NCBI RefSeq assembly: GCF_001306115.1
Contig: NZ_LGCL01000031.1
Location: forward strand, 27,022-91,021
DNA from: Ornatilinea apprima
GTDB lineage: Bacteria; Chloroflexota; Anaerolineae; Anaerolineales; Anaerolineaceae
Length of the DNA stretch: 64,000 nt
Direction of reading: 5' to 3'
Shown one piece after another: positions 53,337 through 62,931 of the stretch. Within the stretch, counting starts at the first letter, position 1, and the number at the start of each line of letters is the position of its first letter. Position numbers and translations under genes: made by a program. The notes beneath the pieces are model-generated. The model was not told where the DNA came from and searched no databases. It worked only from the letters and a program-made list of their open reading frames with translations.

Positions 53337-54356
53337 TTAATCCCTGGCGTCTATCGCTCGACAGGAATTTCGAATCACCAATCGTGTCTGCATTCGATAG
53401 GTTTGCTCATCAAGAGGTATTCCATTGATAATCTTGATCAGCATTTGCGTGCCCATATATCCCATTTCAGAGATAAATTGATCCACTGTGGTTAGTCCCA
53501 GGTATTTTGATTCGGGAATATTGTCAAAACCAACCAGAGAGAGATCTTCTGGGATGCGCAGCCCCATCTCTTCCGCCACTTGAAAAACTCCCAAAGCCAT
53601 CTGGTCATTCGACGCAAAGATTGCCGTAGGGCGGTTTGGCAATGAAAGTAACATTCGAGAACAACTGATACCCGTCTCGGTGGTGAAATCGCCTGAGGCG
53701 ATTAATTTTTCGTCAATAGGAATGTTGGCTTTCTTTAGGGAATCTCGGTAGCCAAGCAAGCGGCGGTTTGAACTCTCCAGTTCGACACGCCCGCCGATAT
53801 ATCCAATCCGTTTGTGTCCCAATCCGATCAGATATTCCATTGCTTCCATTGAGCCCTGATAATTGGTGGCGTGAACAGCAGGGTTTGTCGGGTTGCTCAT
53901 GACTGGATCGATGGAGACAATGGGTTCATCGGTATTGAATTCACCCACTACAGGCGCAACAATGATGACTCCATCCGTTATGGATTTAGTTAAGAGCGAA
54001 ACATATTTTCTTTCATGGTGCGCGCGGCCGCTTTTGCGCACGTTACCCGTGGTGTAAACCAGAAGGTCAAACTCTGATTCCGCGATTGCCCGGTTCACAC
54101 CCTTCATGACTTCGATGGCAAAGGGATACGCAATATCTGGCATGATTAAGCCGATCAAGTTTTTCTTCTGGCTTCTCATGCTGCGGGCGGCCAGGTTGGT
54201 GGTGAAGCCCATTTCTTCTATAATTGAAAGGATGCGGCCTCGGGTTTCTTTGGCTACGTCAGATTTGCCGTTTAACGCGCGAGAGACCGTGGAAACGGAA
54301 ACGCCAGCCGTCCTGGCAACATCTTGAATGGTAACCGATTGTTTTTCTTGATCCAT
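53337..54356 (-). CDS. LacI-family transcriptional regulator
   Basis: A 339-residue regulator. The N-terminal helix-turn-helix VTIQDVARTAGVSVSTVSRA with the hinge helix NLAARSMRS, then a periplasmic-binding-like domain (about 62-335) containing LIGLIMPDIAYPFAIEVM and GYIGGRVELESSNRRL. It lies upstream of the oligosaccharide ABC and xylA/B operon on the same strand; near-perfect palindromes are found just before its own start (54373-54410), so it is probably autoregulated and represses the operon until sugar binds. Confidence 0.92.
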   Translation of the reverse strand: MDQEKQSVTIQDVARTAGVSVSTVSRALNGKSDVAKETRGRILSIIEEMGFTTNLAARSMRSQKKNLIGLIMPDIAYPFAIEVMKGVNRAIAESEFDLLVYTTGNVRKSGRAHHERKYVSLLTKSITDGVIIVAPVVGEFNTDEPIVSIDPVMSNPTNPAVHATNYQGSMEAMEYLIGLGHKRIGYIGGRVELESSNRRLLGYRDSLKKANIPIDEKLIASGDFTTETGISCSRMLLSLPNRPTAIFASNDQMALGVFQVAEEMGLRIPEDLSLVGFDNIPESKYLGLTTVDQFISEMGYMGTQMLIKIINGIPLDEQTYRMQTRLVIRNSCRAIDARD

Positions 54357-54372
54357 GAAGGGAAGCCTCTTT

Positions 54373-54416
54373 CGGTAACGATGCCGGTATCGTTACCGGT
54401 ATCGTTACCGGTATTA
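54373..54416. promoter_or_regulatory. LacI operator cluster
   Basis: CGGTAACGAT-GCCGGT-ATCGTTACCG is an exact 10-bp inverted repeat; the 12-bp unit CCGGTATCGTTA is then repeated twice and followed by a third partial CCGGTAT. Overlapping operators in the lacI promoter. Confidence 0.8.
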
Positions 54417-54420
54417 TGGC

Positions 54421-54800
54421 ATACATCAAAAAAAAATACAAGGATTTTTTAAGGTTAAAGATTTTCTCATCGATGGGCTTTCATCTATGGGAATATCAAG
54501 GGACGGATTTATGCTGGGTGAGAAAAGTGATATTTCTGAGACTTTAGCGAATTCATTTGCGGGATTGGGGAATTGGAACTACGCTTGCAGGCATCCGAGA
54601 AAGAATAGAAACGTTCCCCACGCATTATATAGATCGATTGGTTCAATAGAAACAGATCGCTCATCAAAACCTTTGATAGAGTTTTTTTAAGGTATTTGTT
54701 TGTTCGTTTTCTTCGTAGGCAGGCAAACTGTTACCATTACCTGCTTGCACTTGATCTTGTGGCATCCTACCCAACTGGTCTCGATAACACCCTATAATCC
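54421..54800. other. intergenic, nothing recognised
   Basis: About 380 bases, AT-richer than the neighbours. It holds no supported gene and no clear terminator besides a T run near 54682-54690. Confidence 0.4.
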
Positions 54801-56387
54801 TTATTCACCTGTCGGCAGAGAATACAGCTCCTCTATCGTCATTCCAAAGGTATCACGGATGTATTGCACCATTAAATCCACGGAATGCTGGTAAACATCC
54901 TCGATCGCGGGATCGTTGTAGGCCTTGGTGAAGTATTCTTCCACGGTCTTGTCTTTGTAGCTGCACCAGATATCTTGATGCTCGCCGGTATCGATGAAGT
55001 ATTCAAAACTCCCGCCGCCCTGGCTGTTATCGTCCACGCTGGCGATGAACTTTCTGTCGGCCGCGTGCCAGGTGATCACGATGCGATATTCATTACTGAT
55101 GGGAGTGAAAAAGCGAACGTCAAACTCCTTCTCTCCCCATTCAGGGCGATGGACTTCCATGTTTACGTCGTCCAAAATGCTTTCGCCGCGATATTCATAT
55201 AGATAGACCGCGTTGGGCTCATCCGCGTAGAAGCCCAGGTTCTTGAGATTTGGCGGCGCATACGGCAGCGCATACAACTTGGCAGGTGTCATGCCGAAGG
55301 TATCTTTGACAGTATCGTGAAAAATGCGCATGGGCGCGAGCAGCGGATCCTCGCCTTCCATGACCTCAAATGCCGCCCGCACCACCTGTTCGATATTCGC
55401 GCGGTCTTCTTCACTGATGTTGATGTCACCGCTGGGGGCGTCGTAGACGTAGTTCACGAGTTGTTCGCCGTCCTTATGGAACATGAAGACGTATGCGTCG
55501 AGATCGCCATAGTAGCCCAGTAACACCTTATAACCGCTCTCGGTATACATTGAGGTGCGGATGGTGTTGGTGAACCAACCTTCTGGAGGAGAACCCCAGG
55601 CGACATGGTGGATGGTGAAAGAAACATCCTCGCCGTCAAAGAACGCCTGGTGACTGTTGAAGTCCAGGTTGAATCCGAGTTCAGCCAGGGTTGTGGCAAT
55701 GATGAAATCCTTCTCTTCGAGGTTTGGGTAAATGGTCTCGAGGGGGGACAGATCCTCAATGGAGGAGTTTGCCAGATAGAGCTGGCGCAGGTTGGTCAGC
55801 CCGGCCAGGGGAGTGAGGTCAGATATGGTCGAATGATCGAGCATGAGGACTTGTAAATTGATCAGGTTCGATAGCGCGCTGTACTCTTGAGCCTGGCTGC
55901 CGGAAAGGATCAGGAACTGGAGGTCCGTCAGCCCTGCGAGTGGCGTAACATCCGCGACGGGGTTACCAGCCAGCGACAAGGTGGTCAGTTTGGTCAGCCC
56001 CGCCAGCGGCGAAATATCGGTGACAACATGATTGGACAGGTCGAGGATTTCAAGATTGGTGAAGTTCTCCAGTCCGTTGAGATCCTTGATCGGTGCCTCT
56101 GCTGAAATGTAGCTTTGTAATTCATTGCTGAAATTCATCCTCGTCACCGCCTGTGCCTCAGCCAGGGTAATGTCGCCTTCTATTTTGCCCATTGAGCCAC
56201 GTACCATTGCATCCAGCACCGGATCAACCAATGTTACGATGACGGGCACCGGCGTCGCAACGAGAGACGAGGTCGTCGTGACTTCCGCAACCGGGGTTGA
56301 TGGGGGCGTTGTCACAGGGGGTGTGCTACAGGCTGCAAGGATTATGGTCAGCAAAACTGTTATCAGCTTATTATGAGATTTCATCAT
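54801..56387 (-). CDS. leucine-rich repeat lipoprotein
   Basis: A 528-residue lipoprotein. Signal peptide with lipobox LAAC (Cys near 20), Thr/Pro-rich linker, then at about 90-230 at least five leucine-rich repeats of 21-22 residues (NLEILDLSNHVVTDISPLAG, KLTTLSLAGNPVADVTPLAG, DLQFLILSGSQ, NLQVLMLDHSTISDLTPLAG). The C-terminal ~290 residues are unknown, with a repeated segment RIFHDTVKDTFGMTPAKLYALP and YIRDTFGMTIEELYSLP. It lies upstream of the lacI gene on the same strand with a 444-base gap. Probably surface-bound; function unknown. Confidence 0.8.
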   Translation of the reverse strand: MMKSHNKLITVLLTIILAACSTPPVTTPPSTPVAEVTTTSSLVATPVPVIVTLVDPVLDAMVRGSMGKIEGDITLAEAQAVTRMNFSNELQSYISAEAPIKDLNGLENFTNLEILDLSNHVVTDISPLAGLTKLTTLSLAGNPVADVTPLAGLTDLQFLILSGSQAQEYSALSNLINLQVLMLDHSTISDLTPLAGLTNLRQLYLANSSIEDLSPLETIYPNLEEKDFIIATTLAELGFNLDFNSHQAFFDGEDVSFTIHHVAWGSPPEGWFTNTIRTSMYTESGYKVLLGYYGDLDAYVFMFHKDGEQLVNYVYDAPSGDINISEEDRANIEQVVRAAFEVMEGEDPLLAPMRIFHDTVKDTFGMTPAKLYALPYAPPNLKNLGFYADEPNAVYLYEYRGESILDDVNMEVHRPEWGEKEFDVRFFTPISNEYRIVITWHAADRKFIASVDDNSQGGGSFEYFIDTGEHQDIWCSYKDKTVEEYFTKAYNDPAIEDVYQHSVDLMVQYIRDTFGMTIEELYSLPTGE

Positions 56388-56589
56388 CGAAAGGAATCCT
56401 TAATTTATTTTGCCTGAACATGTGAAGATGGGCTAACAGGTGGGCATCCTTTTTGTCCCTATAAATTATGAGAATTTTATTCCCCTTTGTATTTAACACT
56501 TACCACCTGATCACAAGTTAAGCCGTGCAATTCAAAGGACATCACTTGTTGACGTTTAGGTTTGGTGAAAATATAAAACCCACTTCGGT

Positions 56590-57163
56590 GCGCTTGCATT
56601 GTAGAGGCGTGGTGGGCACTGTTGGAGTTTTCCGACCTGATGCTGGATGTGCTCTACAGCTTCCTGGCGCTATATTTTGTGGATATGGTCAATATGGACC
56701 CCGGAGGGGCGGCGATGGCCATCAGCGTGTGGACGGTGGTGGGCCTGGCGGGCGATTTTTTGCTCATTCCGTTGCTGGAGCGGGTGAAGGGGCTGGATTA
56801 CCTGCGGGTGAGCGTGGCGCTGGAATTGATTCTTTACCCGGCCTTCCTGCTGGTCGAGCCTTTGTGGCTGTAACTGGTTCTATTGGGATGGCTGGGGATA
56901 TTCAACTCGGGCTGGTACTTGATCATCAAGGCAATTTGTATAGTGACCTGGGCAAGCAGAGCGCGGCGATCCTGGTTCTGGATAACGCGGTTGCACTCAT
57001 GGGCAGGTTGATCCCGCTGGGGTTGGGGTTGGCAGCGCAGAATTTTGGCCTGTATGCAGCCATGTGGTTGCTGCTGCTGGGCCCGCTGGCGCTGCTGGTG
57101 GGTCTGCCGAGGAAGATGGGTGACCAACCATCGAGAATTGCAGGTCGCTGTAAGGAGGTTTGA
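56590..57163 (+). pseudogene. MFS transporter remnant
   Basis: Plus-strand reading EFSDLMLDVLYSFLALYF and LLIPLLERVKGLDYLRVS ends at an in-frame TAA; the following DNA continues in frame as LVLLGWLGIFNSGWYLIIKA, then a frameshift leads to VALMGRLIPLGLGLAAQ and AAMWLLLLGPLALLVGLP. These are the last helices of a major facilitator. The N-terminal half is absent. Confidence 0.75.
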
Positions 57164-57259
57164 AGGAGTCTCAGGAAGGCCGCGCGCACAGGCTGGCCGA
57201 GCCGACACAAGGAGTGTGCCTAAAAAAAGATTTTCAACGCCTGCCCTAAGATTTCGTAC

Positions 57260-57310
57260 TTGACTTTCGATCGGAAAAGTATACAATGATCCTTAAGTTT
57301 GATCGTCAAA
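57260..57310 (+). promoter_or_regulatory. promoter and operator for the ROK gene
   Basis: TTGACT (57260-57265) and TACAAT (57282-57287) are spaced by 16 bases. TTTGATCGTCAAA (57298-57310), with perfect 5-bp arms, overlaps the expected transcription start, fitting autoregulation by the ROK protein. Confidence 0.65.
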
Positions 57311-57335
57311 CAAACAAATTTCCCCCTAGGATGTT

Positions 57336-58553
57336 ATGGCTAAACCAAAAACTGCCAACCAAACGCTTGTTCGCGAGATGAATGCGTCCATTGTCATGGA
57401 TTGCATCCGTTTGTACGCGCCCCTATCACGGGCCGATCTGGCTGCCCGGACGGGATTGATGCGCAGCACCATTTCATTGATTGTGGACGAGTTGATTGGA
57501 CACAGCTTTGTGCGCGAAATCCATCGCCAGGGCTCGAAGGTTGGCCGTCCAGGCACCCTGTTGGAAGTGAACCCGAACGCCGGGTTTGCTGTAGGATTGG
57601 AAGTCGGCGTGGATTTCCTGGCGGTCATCGTTACAAATTTTGTGGGCGAAATTCTTTGGCGCCGAACTCAGGCAACGCCAGAGAGTCAACATCAAATTGC
57701 CAAGCTGGAGCAAGTTGAACAAGTGATTGCCGAGGCACTGGAAGCAGGCAAAAGTCTTGGATTGCGCCCGCTGGGCATTGGCGTGGGGGTGCCAGGTTTG
57801 GTAGATGCGGAACAGGGCAAACTGGTGTTTGCGCCCAACCTGCACTGGATGGACGTGCCTCTGCGCCTGATTTGGACGCGTCGCTTTGGCCTGCCGGTTT
57901 TTGTGGAAAACGAGGCCAACTGCGCCTGTCTGGGCGAGTATTTTTATGGCAATGCCCGCAACATTGAAAATTTTATTTTCTTGAAGACCGGCGTTGGTTT
58001 GGGGGGTGGGGTGATGATCGACGGCAAGCTCTTCCGTGGCGCCAACGGCTACGGCGGGGAGATTGGGCATATGGCCCTGTATAAAGGCGGGGAATTGTGC
58101 GCTTGCGGACGGCATGGCTGTTGGGAGACCTATGTGCGGCCGTCCAATCTGTACAGGGATATTATCCTGCGGCTAAAGGACGGCAACAAGAGCATGATTG
58201 CCGATCTAGTTGGTGGTGATTTGTACAAGATCACGATGGACGAAGTCATCGAGGCGGCGCAGCAAGGGGACGCGGTCGTTCTCTCCGTATTAGAAGATTA
58301 TGCCAGGCATCTGGCGTTCGGAATTTGCAACCTTATCAATATTTTTAATCCCGAACTGGTCATCTTAGGTGGTACATTGAGTGGAGCCGGCCAATGGTTG
58401 GTGCCGGCTATTAACGCTTCTATGCAGCAAAACGTCATGCCCCCTTTGCGCAACATAACGCGTATCGAAGTCTCTGCCCGGGGAGAAGACGCTTGTTTAT
58501 TAGGGGCGATAGCTCTCGTTCTGGACGATATTCTGCGCGAACCCCTGGGTTAA
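57336..58553 (+). CDS. ROK-family transcriptional regulator (XylR/NagC type)
   Basis: A 405-residue regulator. N-terminal winged helix (about 20-80) with SRADLAARTGLMRSTISLIV, then the ROK sugar-binding fold with IGVGVPGLVD, FVENEANCACLGEY and the zinc motif CACGRHGCWET. The sugar kinase catalytic Asp position is not obviously present, which is common in regulators. It lies upstream of xylFGH on the same strand and is probably a xylose-responsive repressor. AGGA before ATG 57336. Confidence 0.9.
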   Translation: MAKPKTANQTLVREMNASIVMDCIRLYAPLSRADLAARTGLMRSTISLIVDELIGHSFVREIHRQGSKVGRPGTLLEVNPNAGFAVGLEVGVDFLAVIVTNFVGEILWRRTQATPESQHQIAKLEQVEQVIAEALEAGKSLGLRPLGIGVGVPGLVDAEQGKLVFAPNLHWMDVPLRLIWTRRFGLPVFVENEANCACLGEYFYGNARNIENFIFLKTGVGLGGGVMIDGKLFRGANGYGGEIGHMALYKGGELCACGRHGCWETYVRPSNLYRDIILRLKDGNKSMIADLVGGDLYKITMDEVIEAAQQGDAVVLSVLEDYARHLAFGICNLINIFNPELVILGGTLSGAGQWLVPAINASMQQNVMPPLRNITRIEVSARGEDACLLGAIALVLDDILREPLG

Positions 58554-58567
58554 CCCCCAGCCTGGTT

Positions 58568-58598
58568 CGGAGAATTTTGGCCAGGGCGAGATTCTCCG
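58568..58598. other. hairpin between rok and xylF
   Basis: CGGAGAAT (58568-58575) pairs with ATTCTCCG (58591-58598). It lies 15 bases after the ROK stop codon; no T run follows, so partial termination or RNA processing is likely. Confidence 0.55.
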
Positions 58599-58723
58599 TT
58601 GAACAGTCTCTGGTAGCGCTGGAGTCTATGAGAAGAAAACAGGAGGTGATCAGGAGAAAAGGAGAAGCTGTTCTGTCTACGCCGTATTCAATAATCTGAT
58701 GGTTTCTATTTGGAGGGAAAATT

Positions 58724-59866
58724 ATGAAAGGCAAGTTCAATCGTACGATTATGACCCTGGTAGGGTTGCTGGTGATTGCAAGTATGCTCTTCGGCTGTGT
58801 ACCTGCGACGCAGGCGCCTGCCGCTGAGGATACGACCGCAGCTCCTGCCGCGGGAGAGAAGATTAAGGTCGGTTTGTCCTTCTCTGACTTCGCGACCGAA
58901 CGCTGGAAGAACGAAGAGGTTCTGCTGCGTGGTTTGTTGGAAGATCTTGGATACGAAGTTCTGTCCCAGGAAGCCAATCACGACGTGAAGGCGCAGAACG
59001 ATCAGATCGACAACATGGTCAGCCAGGGCGTGAAAGGCCTGATCGTGGTCGCGGAAGATGGCGACGCGGTTGTGACCTCGGTGGAAAAAGCCGCCGATGC
59101 AGGCGTGAAAGTGATCGCTTATGACCGCCTGATCAAGACCCCCAAGATTGCTGCATATCTGTCCTTCAACAACGTGGAAGTTGGCCGCCAGCAGGCGGAC
59201 GGCGTGATGAAGGCCATCGACATCGAGAACTGGGACGTGGCCGCGAACGGCAAGGTCCGCCTGGTGAAGTTGGGCGGCTCCCCGACCGACAACAACGCGA
59301 TCCTGTTCCGCAAGGGCCAGGACGAAATCCTCGCCAAGTACGAAGACAAGATCGAAGTGGTTGCCGACCAGTGGGTTGACAACTGGGATGCTGCCAATGC
59401 TCTGAAGCTGATGGAGAACATCCTCACGGCTGCCGGCAATGACATCGACGCGGTGGTGGCTTCGAATGACGGAACTGCTCTGGGCGCCTTGCAGGCGATG
59501 AAAGCCCAGGGTCTGGCTGGTGTCGTGCCGATCTCGGGCCAGGACGCCACGGCCGATGGCTCGAACAGCATCGTGCGCGGCGAATTGACCGTCTCGATCC
59601 TCAAAGACATCCGCAACCTGTCCCCGCTGGCTGTCGAAACCCTCGACACTCTGCTCAAGGGCGGCACGGTTCCTGGTATGGCCAACTACACCATGGCCGA
59701 GCTGACCAACGATCCCGCCTACCAGGGTGAGGTTCCTTGCTTGTTCCTAGAGGTTCAGCAGGTCAACAAAGACAACCTGTACGACCTGGTGGTCAAGAGC
59801 GGCTTCCAGCCCTACGACGATGTCTATCGCGACATCCCAGATGATCAGAAGCCGCCAAAACCCTAG
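58724..59866 (+). CDS. xylF: xylose ABC transporter substrate-binding lipoprotein
   Basis: A 380-residue lipoprotein of the periplasmic-binding-protein type I class. Lipobox LFGC (Cys about 25), Ala/Pro/Thr linker, then VGLSFSDFATERWKNE, IAYDRLIKTPKIAAY and VVASNDGTALGALQAM, a pattern typical of xylose/pentose binders. It occurs with an ATPase and permease of the same CUT2 family. GGAGG before the ATG. Codon use is visibly GC-richer and more regular than its neighbours, which fits high expression. A strong terminator follows the gene, so extra copies of the binding protein can be made relative to the importer. Confidence 0.92.
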   Translation: MKGKFNRTIMTLVGLLVIASMLFGCVPATQAPAAEDTTAAPAAGEKIKVGLSFSDFATERWKNEEVLLRGLLEDLGYEVLSQEANHDVKAQNDQIDNMVSQGVKGLIVVAEDGDAVVTSVEKAADAGVKVIAYDRLIKTPKIAAYLSFNNVEVGRQQADGVMKAIDIENWDVAANGKVRLVKLGGSPTDNNAILFRKGQDEILAKYEDKIEVVADQWVDNWDAANALKLMENILTAAGNDIDAVVASNDGTALGALQAMKAQGLAGVVPISGQDATADGSNSIVRGELTVSILKDIRNLSPLAVETLDTLLKGGTVPGMANYTMAELTNDPAYQGEVPCLFLEVQQVNKDNLYDLVVKSGFQPYDDVYRDIPDDQKPPKP

Positions 59867-59931
59867 GGTTTTAGCTGAAAGGCAATCCCCCGAGTTCGGC
59901 TTTAGACGCTAAGAAGTCGAACGACTAAGTC

Positions 59932-59966
59932 AAAAGGGGGTCTGCGGCTCTCGTAGACCCCCTTTT
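59932..59966 (+). terminator. intrinsic terminator/attenuator after xylF
   Basis: AAAAGGGGGTCT pairs with AGACCCCCTTTT (12 base pairs). Located 65 bases after the stop codon, before the ATPase gene; ensures more xylF than xylGH transcript. Confidence 0.85.
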
Positions 59967-59986
59967 GCAAACTCTCTAAAAATAGT

Positions 59987-60008
59987 TGTACCTTATATAA
60001 GATACAAT
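59987..60008. promoter_or_regulatory. 22-bp palindrome upstream of xylG
   Basis: TTGTA-C-CTTATATAAG-A-TACAA is palindromic except for one central-flank pair. It could be an operator overlapping an internal promoter for xylGH. Confidence 0.55.
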
Positions 60009-60123
60009 CCTATATAATAATTAATCGATTGTTTACTCGGTTCTTTCACCTGAGTCATTATGGATGAATGGAAACTTCTAGCACTTCGGTCAGTAGAAAG
60101 CCTGGCTGATGAAGGAGCATTCC

Positions 60124-61650
60124 GTGAGCGATGATATTATTCTGGATATTCGCAATGTAACAAAGACGTTTCCTGGCGTGGTCGCGCTGAATGATGTGTC
60201 GATGCAGATAAAGCGTGGGGAGATTCACGGCTTGTGTGGTGAAAACGGCGCGGGAAAGTCGACCCTGATGAAAATTTTGTCGGGGGTCTACCCCTATGGT
60301 ACATACGAGGGGACGATCCTGTATGACGGCCGGGAGTTAAAGCTGGGAGAAGGGGCGATTCAGCAGGCGATGAAAGATGGTATCGCCATCGTGTACCAGG
60401 AACTGACCCTGGTGCCGAACATGACCGTGGGCGAGAATGTCTTTTTGGGCAAAGAGCCAACCGAGGCTGGTCTGATCAACTGGAATAAGGTGTATTCCGA
60501 CACTCGGGAAATTTTGACCAAGTATAAGCTGGACGTGGTTCCCCAGGTGCCGGTGAAAGAGCTCGGCGTGGGTAAGATGCAGATGGTGGAGATTGCCAAG
60601 GCGCTCTCTGAAAACGCAAAAATTCTTATCCTGGACGAACCCACCAGTGCTTTGAACGAAGCCGAAATCGAAAAGTTGATGGAGATACTGGAAACGCTGA
60701 AGAGTCACGGCGTGACCTGCATCTATATTTCCCATAAATTAAACGAATTCTTCCGCATCACCGATTCGATAACCGTGCTGCGTGATGGAAAAACAATCAT
60801 TTCTAAGCCGACCAGCGAGCTGACCCAGGAAGACCTGGTGCGCTACATGGTAGGGCGAGAAATGAAAGAGCGCTTCCCCAAGCGAGAAAGTCGCCCCGGA
60901 GAGGTAATTTTTGAGGTCAAGAATCTACACGCCACCGACCCATTAGACTCGGGCCGCAAGGTGCTGAAAGGGGTCAACTTCGAACTACGCAAGGGCGAAA
61001 TCCTGGGAATAGCGGGCTTGATGGGCTCGGGGCGCACCGAACTGGTGACGACCATCTTTGGTGAATATGCAAAGATCACCGAGGGTTCCATTGTGTTGGA
61101 AGGCAAAGAGTTAAAAATCAACAGCGCGCATGAAGCCATGTTGCAGGGGATCAGCCTGGTTCCCGAAGACCGCAAGCGTCAGGGGCTGGTGCTGATCCAG
61201 ACCATCCTAAAGAATGTATCACTGCCTAACCTGGATAAATTTGCGGCATTCTTCCGAATTAACAGTGACGCCGAGTATTCTGCCGCCAGCCAGCAGGCTA
61301 AGAACCTGGCGATTAAAGCGCCAAACCTGGATGTTGAGGCCGAGACCTTATCGGGCGGCAACCAGCAGAAAGTGGTCATTGCCAAGTGGCTGCTATCCAA
61401 TCCCAAGGTATTGATCATGGATGATCCTACTCGGGGAATTGATGTTGGGGCAAAGTTTGAAATTTATAAGTTGATGAACGATCTGGCCGAGAAAGGCGTG
61501 TCCATCATCATGATTTCCAGCGACCTGGAGGAGGTGCTGGGGATGAGCGATCGGATCATGGTGATGTGTGGAGGGCGTTCAAGCCCGACGCTGGAGCTTG
61601 AAGAAGCAACTCGAGAATATATTATGAAACTGGCTACCGGGGTTGCCTGA
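60124..61650 (+). CDS. xylG: xylose ABC transporter ATP-binding protein
   Basis: A 508-residue double ATPase of the CUT2 family. First domain: Walker A GENGAGKST, LGVGKMQMVEIAKAL (signature replaced partly) and LILDEPTSAL; second domain: LMGSGRTE (Walker A degenerate), LSGGNQQKVVIAKWL and LIMDDPTRGID. The degenerate second nucleotide site is normal for the family. GTG 60124 is chosen as start since AAGGAG lies six bases upstream; ATG 60109 lies in the leader, just before the ribosome site. It follows the xylF terminator. Confidence 0.93.
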   Translation: MSDDIILDIRNVTKTFPGVVALNDVSMQIKRGEIHGLCGENGAGKSTLMKILSGVYPYGTYEGTILYDGRELKLGEGAIQQAMKDGIAIVYQELTLVPNMTVGENVFLGKEPTEAGLINWNKVYSDTREILTKYKLDVVPQVPVKELGVGKMQMVEIAKALSENAKILILDEPTSALNEAEIEKLMEILETLKSHGVTCIYISHKLNEFFRITDSITVLRDGKTIISKPTSELTQEDLVRYMVGREMKERFPKRESRPGEVIFEVKNLHATDPLDSGRKVLKGVNFELRKGEILGIAGLMGSGRTELVTTIFGEYAKITEGSIVLEGKELKINSAHEAMLQGISLVPEDRKRQGLVLIQTILKNVSLPNLDKFAAFFRINSDAEYSAASQQAKNLAIKAPNLDVEAETLSGGNQQKVVIAKWLLSNPKVLIMDDPTRGIDVGAKFEIYKLMNDLAEKGVSIIMISSDLEEVLGMSDRIMVMCGGRSSPTLELEEATREYIMKLATGVA

Positions 61651-61690
61651 TCGACCTTGCTGGGTGGGTTGAAAATTCTAAGGAGGAAGT

Positions 61691-62908
61691 ATGGCTGTTA
61701 CGCCTGAAATAAAAAAGCCTGATGAAGAACTGGGTCTGCTGGGAGAGTTATCCAAGCGGTTCCGGCAAAATATGCAAACCTATACGATCATCCTGGCGTT
61801 GATCGGCATCTGGGTGTTCTTTGCAGTGTTGACCAAGGGCTCATTCCTGTCGGCGCAGAACTTTTCAAACCTGTTCCGCCAGATGACGGTGACATCGTTT
61901 CTTGCCATTGGCATGGTGCTGGTTATTGTCACTGCCGGTATCGACCTTTCGGTGGGTAAGGCAGCCGGGTTTGTCTCGGTGATGGTGGCTTTCCTGCAGG
62001 CACGTTTTTGGGTGCAAACCATCCCGATTGCAAACCCGATTGTGATGGCGATTTTGTCTGTGATTATCGGCATCATCATTGGGGTTATCTTTGGAGCGCT
62101 GCAAGGCTCGATTATTGCGTACCTGCGTGTTCCGCCCTTCATTGTGACCCTGGGCGGCCTTTTTATTGCCCGCGGGTTAATCCTGTGGCGCACGGAAGGC
62201 AAGACCATCCCGGCCAACCAGGTGGGCTTTGACTATATTGCCCAGGGCTATTTACCCGACCTGGTTGGGTGGATTATCGCCGCGCTGGTGGTGGCTTTCT
62301 TGTTCTTTAGTATGGTCACCGGGCGAAAACGCAAACGCCAATACGGCGTGCATGTGCCGAACTTCGCTTATGATATCCTGTTGACGGGCTTCTTCTCCGC
62401 GCTGGTGTTGGTTTATGTGTTCATGGTCAACCAATACAAGGGCGTGCAGGTGCCGGTAGCGCTGTTGGCAGTGGCTTCGGTGCTCATGTCTTATGTGGCC
62501 AATAACACTCGCTTTGGGCGCTACACTTATGCGATCGGCGGCAACCGTGAGGCGGCGCGCCTCTCGGGCATTAACATTAAGAAAACCCTCTTCATGGTCT
62601 ATACGGTGATGGGGTTGCTGGTTGGCGTGGGCGGCGTGGTGTTGGCTTCTTATGTGGGCTATGGCACGATTGCAGCGGGTGAAGGCTACGAGTTGGATGC
62701 GATCGCCAGTGCCATCCTGGGCGGCACCTCTCCGACGGGCGGTTCCGGCACGATCTTTGGCGCGTTGATCGGCGCGTTGATCATGTCCAGCCTGACCACT
62801 GGTCTGCAAATGCTCAACGTGCAGCCGTACGTGCAATACATGGTCAAGGGTGTTGTGCTGGTGCTGGCTGTACTGTTAGACGTTGCTTTCAAGAAGGGTA
62901 AAGCTTAA
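61691..62908 (+). CDS. xylH: xylose ABC transporter permease
   Basis: A 405-residue permease of the CUT2 family with about ten TM helices. The VIVTAGIDLSVGKAAGFVSV, LRVPPFIVTLGGLFIARGLI and AIGGNREAARLSGIN blocks are family hallmarks. The length and the soluble middle loop (about 205-235, GRKRKRQYGVHV) match XylH rather than the shorter RbsC proteins. AGGAGG before the ATG. Last gene of the plus-strand xylose importer. Confidence 0.93.
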   Translation: MAVTPEIKKPDEELGLLGELSKRFRQNMQTYTIILALIGIWVFFAVLTKGSFLSAQNFSNLFRQMTVTSFLAIGMVLVIVTAGIDLSVGKAAGFVSVMVAFLQARFWVQTIPIANPIVMAILSVIIGIIIGVIFGALQGSIIAYLRVPPFIVTLGGLFIARGLILWRTEGKTIPANQVGFDYIAQGYLPDLVGWIIAALVVAFLFFSMVTGRKRKRQYGVHVPNFAYDILLTGFFSALVLVYVFMVNQYKGVQVPVALLAVASVLMSYVANNTRFGRYTYAIGGNREAARLSGINIKKTLFMVYTVMGLLVGVGGVVLASYVGYGTIAAGEGYELDAIASAILGGTSPTGGSGTIFGALIGALIMSSLTTGLQMLNVQPYVQYMVKGVVLVLAVLLDVAFKKGKA

Positions 62909-62931
62909 ACTTTTTTTCCCTTTCTCTCCTT

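Noticed and set aside
57474..58115. 213-residue minus-strand frame
   Set aside because: Antisense to the ROK regulator whose zinc and helix-turn-helix motifs are clear.
58638..58648. AGGAGGTGATC, a perfect match to the 16S rRNA tail complement
   Set aside because: No start codon with a usable frame follows at the right distance, so it is probably chance.
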